A stretch of 12,652 nucleotides of DNA. Source: Salegentibacter sp. (GTDB lineage: Bacteria > Bacteroidota > Bacteroidia > Flavobacteriales > Flavobacteriaceae). The notes beneath the pieces are model-generated. The model was not told where the DNA came from. It saw only the letters and a list, made by a program, of their open reading frames with translations, and did no database searches. Numbering within the stretch: position 1 is the stretch's first letter; every line of letters begins with the position of its first letter. Shown piece by piece: positions 7,469 through 12,652 of this stretch. Position numbers and translations under genes: made by a program. The DNA is taken from NCBI GenBank assembly GCA_024635815.1, contig JAGXIG010000112.1, forward strand, positions 1-12,652, in the 5' to 3' direction.

Positions 7469-8485
7469 ATGAAAATCAAAGTCTTATGTCTTTTAGCTAT
7501 CTTAATTCACCTAAATATAAACGCAAAAAATTTAAATTACTATCCTGACTATTATAGCGATACCATAAAACCTTCAGATTCTATTAGAGTGGTACCAGAT
7601 ACCACCGAAGTAGATTCAGTTGTAGTTACTTTTTGGACCGAGAAAAATGAGGTTGGTGTAAACCTTAGCGAGGTTGCTTTTATTAACTGGAATGCCGGGG
7701 GGAATAACTCCATTTCAGCGTTATTACATGGTAATGTAGAGCGAAATTTCAAGAAGAATGATCTAAACTGGCGAAACAGGGCTACAATGCGTTATGGTAT
7801 TAACTCTCAGGAAGGTCAGGCGCTCAGAAAAACCGAGGATGAGCTACGTTTAAGTTCTTCTTTTGGCTATAGAAAAGATTCGGTTTCCAATTGGTTCTAC
7901 TCAGCGAAATTCAACTTCAATACTCAGTTTACTAACGGATACAAATATCCCAACACCCGTAATCCCATCTCCCAATTTATGGCCCCCGGGTATTTATTTC
8001 TTGGTATTGGTAGTGAATATTCAGATCCCGTAGAGGATCTTACAATTTATATTTCTCCGGTTACCCAAAAATCAACTTTTGTGCTCAATGAAAGATTAGC
8101 CAACGAAGGGATGTTTGGGGTCACCGGCGCCGTTCGGGATACGCTTGGCAATATTCTGGAAAAAGGGGAGAATGTTAGAACTGAATTCGGCTTTCTGGTC
8201 ACTAGCGATTTTTCTAAAGAGGTATTTGAAAATGTGGAGGTAGATAATCAGTTGAGTTTGTATTCAGATTATCTCAATAAATTCGGAAATATTGATGTAG
8301 AATGGCAGTTAAACGTAAATTTAAAAGTAAACGATTTTATAAAAGCAAATGTTGGTTCTCATTTACGTTACGATGATGACGTTAAATTTAAGGAAGATAC
8401 TAATGGTGATGGGGAATTAGAAACCACAGGTCCCAGGGTGCAATTTAAGCAAATGCTGGGTGTTGGGCTCGTCTATGAATTTTAA
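7469..8485 (+). CDS. DUF3078 family outer-membrane protein
   Basis: The protein has 338 residues with a hydrophobic signal peptide (about 1-19, KVLCLLAILIHLNINA). A Ser/Thr/Asp-rich linker precedes the DUF3078 signature VGVNLSEVAFINWNAGG (62-78). The rest is a run of alternating amphipathic strands (for example NWFYSAKFNFNTQFTNGYKY) ending in ...MLGVGLVYEF, the terminal aromatic typical of outer-membrane beta-barrels. DUF3078 proteins are common in Bacteroidota and have no established function. The gene starts 31 bases after dxs and is probably co-transcribed; a TAATTTTG box (7435-7442) overlapping the dxs stop could be an internal -7 element, but no -33 TTG stands at the right distance. A functional link with isoprenoid synthesis is not implied. 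It ends 2 bases before a shared hairpin terminator. Confidence 0.85.
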   Translation: MKIKVLCLLAILIHLNINAKNLNYYPDYYSDTIKPSDSIRVVPDTTEVDSVVVTFWTEKNEVGVNLSEVAFINWNAGGNNSISALLHGNVERNFKKNDLNWRNRATMRYGINSQEGQALRKTEDELRLSSSFGYRKDSVSNWFYSAKFNFNTQFTNGYKYPNTRNPISQFMAPGYLFLGIGSEYSDPVEDLTIYISPVTQKSTFVLNERLANEGMFGVTGAVRDTLGNILEKGENVRTEFGFLVTSDFSKEVFENVEVDNQLSLYSDYLNKFGNIDVEWQLNVNLKVNDFIKANVGSHLRYDDDVKFKEDTNGDGELETTGPRVQFKQMLGVGLVYEF

Positions 8486-8487
8486 GG

Positions 8488-8513
8488 ATGCCGGCTGTCT
8501 AAGCCGGCATTTT
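8488..8513. terminator. Bidirectional hairpin terminator between convergent genes
   Basis: ATGCCGGCT (8488-8496) and AGCCGGCAT (8502-8510) form a perfect, GC-rich 9-bp stem with a 5-base loop (GTCTA), followed by T's to 8513. It fills the 29-base gap between the stop of the DUF3078 gene (8485) and the stop of dgt (8515, minus). The T-run is better on the plus strand; on the minus strand only a broken T tail follows, so its main duty is probably ending the dxs-DUF3078 transcript. Confidence 0.8.
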
Positions 8514-8514
8514 C

Positions 8515-9864
8515 CTACAATTTAATCCCTTTATATTTTTCGAAGGAAGCAACGGTAAAACCATCGGTTAGTGAGGCGGTGTGCGAACAAATTTCCAATA
8601 AGCGCTTGTAAACCGAATGTTCATCCCGCAGATGAGCCAAATTTGGAACCGATTTTAAAACTAGTTTGTTGAAGTTAGAATTTTCTACCCCCTCCTCCGG
8701 TAGTAAAGCTTCAGTATAAGTATCTAAAAGATGCGAAAGCATTTTATACCCCGCAATTTCTTTGCTTATTACCTCTTCACTCTGGTAGATTTTTTCAATA
8801 CTAATTTTAATAATATCGTCTATTTGGGCTTCGTAATTACTCTTATCTAATAAACCCTGGTGGAAATTTCCGTCAAGAATCGCGTCTTCATTTTTCAGAA
8901 AAGTCTCCACCGCTTCGGTAATTAGCGTATTTATGGCAAGCGCTCTTAGATAGCTTAGCCTGTCTGCCGTATTGGTAAGGCTATTATATTTTGCTGTGTT
9001 TATATTGTCTTTAACCAGTTTAATAAGATATTCCAATGCATAGTCTTCATCAATTAGCCCAAGGTTTATACCGTCTTCAAAATCTATTATTGTATAACAA
9101 ATATCATCAGCTGCTTCTACTAGAAATGCCAAAGGATGCCTGTAATAACTTATATCTCTATCTTTTCCCGTTTTTAATAGGCCGAGCTCTGTAGCAACTT
9201 CTTTAAAGATCTCTTTTTCATTCTGGAAAAATCCAAATTTCTTATCGGCTATATTCTGCGTGGGTTTGTGCGGAAGCGATTCTTTAGGATATTTAATAAA
9301 AGCTCCCAAGGTGGCGTAAGAAAGGCGAAGTCCGCCGGCGATACCCGGTTTATTTTGGGTCAGGATCTTAAACCCATTGGCGTTCCCTTCAAATTTTGCG
9401 AGGTCCTGGTATTCTTTTGGAGAGAGCTCGTGTTTAAAACGTTTTCCATTTCCGTGGCTAAAATATTCTCCAATCGCTTTTTCCCCCGAATGTCCAAAAG
9501 GCGGATTTCCAATATCGTGGGCTAATGCCGCAGCCGCTACAATAGCACCAAAATCGTTCATTTTATAAGCGTGGGTTTTTTCCAGCTGCGGATGTTTCTC
9601 CAGAATTTTTTGTCCTGCCAGTCTGCCTAAAGACCTTCCTACTACTGAAACTTCCAAACTATGAGTTAGGCGGGTATGAACAAAATCGGTTTTGGAAAGT
9701 GGGATTACCTGGGTTTTATCCTGTAAACTTCTAAAAGCCGACGAGAAAATTATGCGATCGTAATCTACTTCGAAGCCCAGGCGGGTTTCGTTCTGTTCTT
9801 TTCTCAATCTTTTATTTGTGTCTCCAAAACGTTTTAAAGAAAGGAGTTGCTCCCAATTCATCAT
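8515..9864 (-). CDS. dgt: Deoxyguanosinetriphosphate triphosphohydrolase (dGTPase), HD superfamily
   Basis: dGTPases split dGTP (or other dNTPs under allosteric control) into the nucleoside and triphosphate, limiting the dNTP pool. The 449 residues match the family. Metal and catalytic motifs are intact: THSLEV with H68, LAHDIGNPPFGHSGE with H116-D117, and RHPLAFLVEAADDICY with the last metal Asp at about 253-254. The N-terminal FRSLQDKTQVIP (44-55) and ETRLGFEVDYDRI segments are the usual dGTPase entry to the HD fold. Two ATGs are adjacent (9862-9864 and 9859-9861) and the choice changes one residue. The upstream promoter is unclear; GATTG about 30 bases before the ATG with a poor -7 (TAAATTAT) is the best candidate. 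The next gene upstream on the same strand is an R2-like protein that ends in its own terminator, so dgt is probably transcribed alone. Confidence 0.94.
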   Translation of the reverse strand: MMNWEQLLSLKRFGDTNKRLRKEQNETRLGFEVDYDRIIFSSAFRSLQDKTQVIPLSKTDFVHTRLTHSLEVSVVGRSLGRLAGQKILEKHPQLEKTHAYKMNDFGAIVAAAALAHDIGNPPFGHSGEKAIGEYFSHGNGKRFKHELSPKEYQDLAKFEGNANGFKILTQNKPGIAGGLRLSYATLGAFIKYPKESLPHKPTQNIADKKFGFFQNEKEIFKEVATELGLLKTGKDRDISYYRHPLAFLVEAADDICYTIIDFEDGINLGLIDEDYALEYLIKLVKDNINTAKYNSLTNTADRLSYLRALAINTLITEAVETFLKNEDAILDGNFHQGLLDKSNYEAQIDDIIKISIEKIYQSEEVISKEIAGYKMLSHLLDTYTEALLPEEGVENSNFNKLVLKSVPNLAHLRDEHSVYKRLLEICSHTASLTDGFTVASFEKYKGIKL

Positions 9865-9917
9865 AATTTAATTCTTGTTTATAGTAGAAATTTCAATCCC
9901 TCATTGAAGGTTTAATT

Positions 9918-9957
9918 CCCCGAGGCAGGCCCGAATCATTCAGGCGGGCTTGCCCCG
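9918..9957. repeat. REP-like GC-rich palindromic intergenic element
   Basis: Arms CGAGGCAGGCCCG (9921-9933) and CGGGCTTGCCCCG (9945-9957) pair over 13 positions with one A-C mismatch and one G-U wobble. Between them, CCCGAATCATTCAGG is itself nearly palindromic. It is much more GC-rich than its surroundings and is not followed by a T-tract, which argues against an intrinsic terminator. The form resembles repeated extragenic palindromes; only one copy is in the window, so repetition is inferred. Confidence 0.5.
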
Positions 9958-10147
9958 AAGTTCTTGATTTATAACCCAAAAATAGAAAAAGCCTTAAGAA
10001 TATGGGCTAGTTGAAATTTATTTGATGAAAGTAAACTTCGCTAAAGAATATTAACAAGGATTTAAACTGAAATAATAAATGGTTATTGAAGGAAAATTTA
10101 TGTATAGTAAATTCTATTTAGGAAGAAAGCCCGGGGGGAGGTTTGTT

Positions 10148-10197
10148 AAAAAAAAACTGAAACAGCACCACATTGGGGATCATGGCGCCTGTTTCAG
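10148..10197 (-). terminator. Intrinsic terminator of the R2-like gene
   Basis: On the minus strand CTGAAACAG (plus 10189-10197) pairs with CTGTTTCAG (plus 10157-10165), extended by GCGCCA against TGGTG with one bulge and one wobble. Nine T's follow (plus A's 10148-10156). The structure starts 2 bases after the stop codon at 10200-10202. This is a textbook Rho-independent terminator and separates the R2-like transcript from dgt. Confidence 0.9.
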
Positions 10198-10199
10198 CT

Positions 10200-11135
10200 T
10201 TACAAATCAGTATTCTTACTGATTGTATTAATATCTTTATCTGTCTTATTATTTTTTGAAAAGTTTTTCGCTCTTTTTTCTAGTAAACTTTCTTTAGCAA
10301 ATTCTTCTTCGCTTAAAGTTCTATTTACCAGTAAATCTGTAAATAACCTGTTGCTCTCATAATCCAGGTATTCGTTCAAGGATTTCGGTTTTAAGCCAAT
10401 TAGATCTAAGGGGAGAAAATTAGAGATTACTTCTTTTTCTATGGCAACCGCTTCCCCAATAATTTGCTGCACTCTTTTATCTGAAATATTCTCTAGAAGA
10501 TGATCTCTAAAAAGTTGCGTAGCAAAATCACGATGCAAGGCTTTATCCCTGTATATCATTTCGTAAGCATAGCTGAGTCCGGGCATTTGGCCGCAGTTTT
10601 TAATCCAGAAAATAGTGGCGAAACTACCATAAGAAAAAATACTTTTAGCTGTTGCGAGGGCGACTAATTTTTCAGCAAAAGATGGGCTGTTCGTCCATTT
10701 CTTTATCCATTCTTCCTTCGCGGCGGTAGCTGGTGAAGCTTCAATTTCATTAAAAATTCGCTCCTGTTCCGTTGACGTTAAAAATGAATTTAGACAAATA
10801 CTATAAGTTTCAGTGTGGGTGTTTTCCATGACTACCTGCAAGTCAAAAAAAGATTTTGCTTCAGGGAGCTTAATATTTTCACTGAGTTTTTTGGTGCTTT
10901 TTCCATTCAGATTAATATCTGTGTGAAGGATTAGACCGATTACTTTATTTAGAAATAAACGTTTTTCTTCGCTTAACTGCTGCTGGTCAGTCAGATCCTT
11001 ATGAATATCTATTTGTCCTGAAGTCCAAAAATTGGCTTCTATCGCTTTATAGGTATCCCAAATATCGTTGTGTTTTACAGGAAAAATTACAAATCTATCT
11101 TTGTTGTCCCGAAGCATGGGTTCCTGTTTATTCAT
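10200..11135 (-). CDS. Ribonucleotide reductase small-subunit (R2/NrdB) homologue with substituted metal ligands
   Basis: The 311 residues align along class I R2: RFVIFPVKHNDIW (14-26), YKAIEANFW, MENTHTETYS (103-112), SYGSFATIFWIK and MPGLSYAYEMIYRDKALH (184-201). Normal R2 proteins hold a di-metal site made of Asp, Glu, His, Glu, Glu, His and a stable radical that drives ribonucleotide reduction in the large subunit. Here D73, E104, H107 and H201 are kept, but the second-site Glu of VEGIFF is K164 and the bridging Glu of RDEGLH is K198. The radical Tyr (Y111) and relay residues W26 and D197 remain. The C-terminal relay Tyr (E. coli Y356, mouse Y370) aligns with F292 in LLEKRAKNF, and no Tyr occurs after 259. 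No nrdA or nrdI is nearby. It is unlikely to be an ordinary R2; it may be a metal-free variant, a regulatory pseudoenzyme or repurposed. The start is the only ATG that keeps the conserved N-terminus. Confidence 0.88.
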   Translation of the reverse strand: MNKQEPMLRDNKDRFVIFPVKHNDIWDTYKAIEANFWTSGQIDIHKDLTDQQQLSEEKRLFLNKVIGLILHTDINLNGKSTKKLSENIKLPEAKSFFDLQVVMENTHTETYSICLNSFLTSTEQERIFNEIEASPATAAKEEWIKKWTNSPSFAEKLVALATAKSIFSYGSFATIFWIKNCGQMPGLSYAYEMIYRDKALHRDFATQLFRDHLLENISDKRVQQIIGEAVAIEKEVISNFLPLDLIGLKPKSLNEYLDYESNRLFTDLLVNRTLSEEEFAKESLLEKRAKNFSKNNKTDKDINTISKNTDL

Positions 11136-11385
11136 GGAAGCTAAAATTATTTCGTTTTGAGTAAAGATTCAGTAACAAATATTAAAAAATATTCTGATAT
11201 CTTTAATCTTATTTATTAAAGATATTCACAAAGTTTTCAACATAAAAACTTAATTGTTAGTAGTTTGAACCTATTATTTTGCTGTTAATCGATTTAAACT
11301 GATTGTAGATTGTTGAAAAGTGATAAAATACCGTTTGTTAAAATCCGGTAGGCTTTTATTCATGATTTTTTCACGAATAATAATC
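11136..11385. other. AT-rich upstream region of the R2-like gene
   Basis: These 250 very AT-rich bases contain no supported gene. They include a perfect 11-bp inverted repeat (11197-11225), three 7/9 matches to the DnaA box, and a weak TTCATGA/TCACGAA hairpin (11359-11377) just past the decayed gene. I saw no full TTG/TAnnTTTG promoter; TATCTTTA inside the inverted repeat (minus strand) matches the -7 box at 7 of 8 positions but lacks a TTG at the right distance. Confidence 0.5.
11197..11225. promoter_or_regulatory. Operator-like inverted repeat upstream of the R2-like gene
   Basis: ATATCTTTAAT (11197-11207) and ATTAAAGATAT (11215-11225) are perfect inverted copies separated by 7 bases. The site lies 62 bases upstream of the R2-like start and has no T-tract, so it looks more like a dimeric repressor site or an mRNA leader hairpin than a terminator. 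It does not resemble the NrdR box. Confidence 0.4.
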
Positions 11386-11840
11386 CTATTTCGCTGGTGA
11401 GAAATACCAGTTTATTTCTGAAGGAATATTTTCAATAAGTTGAATCTCTGTAGTTTTAGGATGATTTTTCCGGAAGATTCTTCGAAGATTTCGGTTATAT
11501 GGTATTCAATTAAATTCCATCCTTTTTGTAGATCCAGGGAATAATTTCTTGCGGCTTTAAAACTTTCATTTTCGGTTTGGGTATAAGTATTGTGTACAAG
11601 TGCCATTCACAGCTGCCGGTTCCTCAAGGTATGTCCATTCCAGGTATTTGCCAGGGCCGCAATTTCCCTGCCCATAAGAGAAAAAATAATTGACAAAAGT
11701 CTCACTGGAAGGCAGGTGTATTCAAGCCCAAAATTTCTTTATCTCCTTTAAAAAACAAAAAGTTGTCTGGGCAAACTGCTTAGATTGATATCGCCATTCT
11801 AGAAAGATAAATCATTCAAAAATAGATATAGTACTTTCAT
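11386..11840 (-). pseudogene. Decayed small lipoprotein-like gene with several frameshifts
   Basis: On the minus strand a plausible start (ATG 11838-11840, MKVLYLFL, signal-peptide-like) lies 5 bases after the stop of the DUF4870 gene but meets a stop at 11799-11801. Protein-like sequence continues in other frames: NGDINLSSLP; then PDNFLFFKGDKEILGLNTPA to a stop at 11702-11704; then SSETFVNYFFSYGQG and GPGKYLEWTYLEEP to a stop at 11566-11568; then the frame with NYSLDLQKGWNLIEYHITE; finally TEIQLIENIPSEINWYFSPA ending at TAG 11386-11388. Each segment is hydrophilic, ordered and collinear, so this reads as one protein of about 150 residues broken by at least four indels. I do not recognise the family; size, position and start suggest a secreted lipoprotein. 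The open frame 11412-11606 is one segment of this relic, not a gene by itself. Sequencing error is possible but unlikely, because both neighbouring genes are intact. Confidence 0.7.
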
Positions 11841-11845
11841 TCTTT

Positions 11846-12199
11846 CTAAATATTAGCGAACCACTTTTCAAAGTTTTGCCCCAGGATGGGAACGGGTTTT
11901 GTTTTGTGGTTTATTGCGTTAATCAGACCCATAATCCATAAATACAATAGGAAAATTGAACCCAAAAAACTTAATATCCAACCTAAAATTGGGATCATTC
12001 CAATAATAAAAAGACCCAGACTAATGATTACAAGCCCCAGGGATTGTTTAATATGAAAAGTAGCGAATTCATTTTTTTTGTCGTTGTTTAGCACAAAAGC
12101 TACTACGAGGCCAATTACCGTCAAATAGGCGATAATAGCTACAGTTTTAGGATCAAAAGTTCCTTTAGCTTCATTGCTATGTGTGTTTGTATCTTCCAT
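11846..12199 (-). CDS. DUF4870/Tic20-like small membrane protein
   Basis: The protein has 117 residues. A charged N-terminus (1-17) is followed by a first helix (about 18-39, TVAIIAYLTVIGLVVAFVL), a short polar loop with NNDKKNEFATFHIKQS, then two to three more helices (about 54-95) and a C-terminal WFANI. The FHxKQ-L signature after the first helix and the compact four-helix layout are typical of DUF4870, which is related to the Tic20 family. Function in bacteria is not established. It begins 11 bases after the stop of the DUF4412-like gene and ends 5 bases before the decayed lipoprotein-like gene, so the three were most likely one transcript. Confidence 0.85.
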   Translation of the reverse strand: MEDTNTHSNEAKGTFDPKTVAIIAYLTVIGLVVAFVLNNDKKNEFATFHIKQSLGLVIISLGLFIIGMIPILGWILSFLGSIFLLYLWIMGLINAINHKTKPVPILGQNFEKWFANI

Positions 12200-12210
12200 G
12201 ACTCCCGATT

Positions 12211-12652
12211 TTAGTTGGCTGCACCTAGGGCAGCATAGTTTTCCTTGTTAATATTAAAAGATTTTTTCTCCAGTCCGGTGCAATGCATATTGGCGCTGCG
12301 CTTAGGATTCTTTTTGTCCAGTATTTGCATTTCCATCATTAAGGCGTCCCCGTCTTCCAGCCAGTCGGCATTCCAGCCTTTTGGAATATTGCTTTTTTCG
12401 TCGGTATAAATATTTGCAAAACTAATGTGTGCTTCCTGCGTTGCATAGAAGGTGAACTTATGTTCTTCGGTTTCGGTTTCATAACCCAGAATGTTTTTCG
12501 TGCCAATTTTCTTTAATTCTGAATTTTGGTAAGGATTGGCGTCATCTTCAGGATTAGATAGATCATCTATTTTGCTGGCAGTTATAAAATTATTTTCACC
12601 CGAAGAGGAATACATGATACTAAGTTTTCTGTCCATATCCAGTACCCATAAA
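12211..12652 (-). CDS. DUF4412-like protein, N-terminus beyond the window edge
   Basis: The frame is open to the right edge: codons upstream of the first in-window ATG read LWVLD before MDRKLSIMYSSS, so that ATG (12634-12636) is probably internal and the gene starts outside. About 146 codons are visible. The pattern of LDMDRKLSIMYSSSGE, then KKIGTKNILGYETETEEHKF and FYATQEAHISFANIY fits DUF4412 proteins, which carry a 'GxxKTIxGY' segment followed by a strand where other members have a Trp-Thr motif. These are usually secreted or periplasmic proteins of unknown function; the signal peptide would lie off-window. The assignment rests on the GYE region only and is tentative. It heads a compact cluster with the DUF4870 gene (11-base gap). 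Confidence 0.65.
   Translation of the reverse strand, partial: LWVLDMDRKLSIMYSSSGENNFITASKIDDLSNPEDDANPYQNSELKKIGTKNILGYETETEEHKFTFYATQEAHISFANIYTDEKSNIPKGWNADWLEDGDALMMEMQILDKKNPKRSANMHCTGLEKKSFNINKENYAALGAAN

Larger units (their letters stand above)
9865..10199. other. Intergenic region between dgt and the R2-like gene
   Basis: These 335 bases hold no supported gene. From left to right there is a small TTCAAT/ATTGAA inverted repeat with a 5-base loop (9892-9908) near the dgt start, a GC-rich palindromic element (9918-9957) in otherwise AT-rich DNA, an unstructured stretch with a G-run near 10130-10140, and the R2-like gene terminator (10148-10197). A 9-codon frame (10025-10054) has no support as a gene. 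Confidence 0.6.

Noticed and set aside
9268..9568. Two overlapping plus-strand frames opposite dgt
   Set aside because: They are antisense shadows of the strongly supported HD-domain coding sequence, with low-complexity translations.
10025..10054. A 9-codon plus-strand frame beginning MKVNFAKEY
   Set aside because: Expected by chance in AT-rich intergenic DNA; no promoter or conservation evidence.
10200..11135. Calling the R2-like gene a class Ie (metal-free, DOPA) small subunit
   Set aside because: Class Ie carries VPK or QSK substitutions and works with NrdI. Here Asp and Glu of site 1 remain, two Lys are at site 2, the relay Tyr is lost and no nrdI is seen.
11412..11606. A 64-codon minus-strand open frame that could be called a small protein
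   Set aside because: Its sequence continues in other frames on both sides (upstream EEPAAVNGT, downstream TEIQLIENIPSEINWYFSPA), so it is one segment of a broken gene.

Overview
The window looks like a chromosomal segment from a marine-type Flavobacteriaceae bacterium (Bacteroidota), perhaps near Gramella, Salegentibacter or Zunongwangia. The evidence is AT-rich DNA, Bacteroidota-type promoter boxes (TTG, spacer, TAnnTTTG), a DUF3078 protein, a short DXS lacking the insert seen in enterobacterial DXS, and a giant phosphoesterase/beta-barrel protein of a Bacteroidota type. The genus is a guess from protein flavour, not from a search.

Layout, left to right. 1-1111 (minus): a multi-pass membrane protein, probably a polysaccharide polymerase or glycosyltransferase, cut by the left edge. 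1392-4982 (minus): a 1196-residue secreted outer-membrane protein with a phosphoesterase-like domain, a kinase-like middle and a C-terminal Omp85-like barrel. 5111-5560 (minus): tadA. 5659-7437 (plus): dxs, divergent from tadA, followed 31 bases later by a DUF3078 outer-membrane protein (7469-8485). These converge on dgt (8515-9864, minus) across a shared hairpin terminator. 10200-11135 (minus): a ribonucleotide reductase small-subunit (R2) homologue with its own strong terminator. 11386-12652 (minus): a tight cluster of a DUF4412-like protein (cut by the right edge), a small DUF4870/Tic20-like membrane protein and a lipoprotein-like gene broken by several frameshifts.

The housekeeping part covers tRNA wobble editing (TadA), the first step of isoprenoid synthesis (DXS) and dNTP control (Dgt). 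The unusual content is in two proteins that keep their family fold signatures but have lost catalytic residues. The R2 homologue has Lys in place of two metal-ligand Glu residues and Phe in place of the C-terminal radical-relay Tyr, while keeping the radical Tyr itself. The large outer-membrane protein has lost essentially every metal ligand of its phosphoesterase domain but keeps an intact kinase-like DRH...DRD signature. I see no CRISPR array, transposase, tRNA or rRNA. No complete new multi-gene system is evident; the R2-like protein is the best candidate for new biology.
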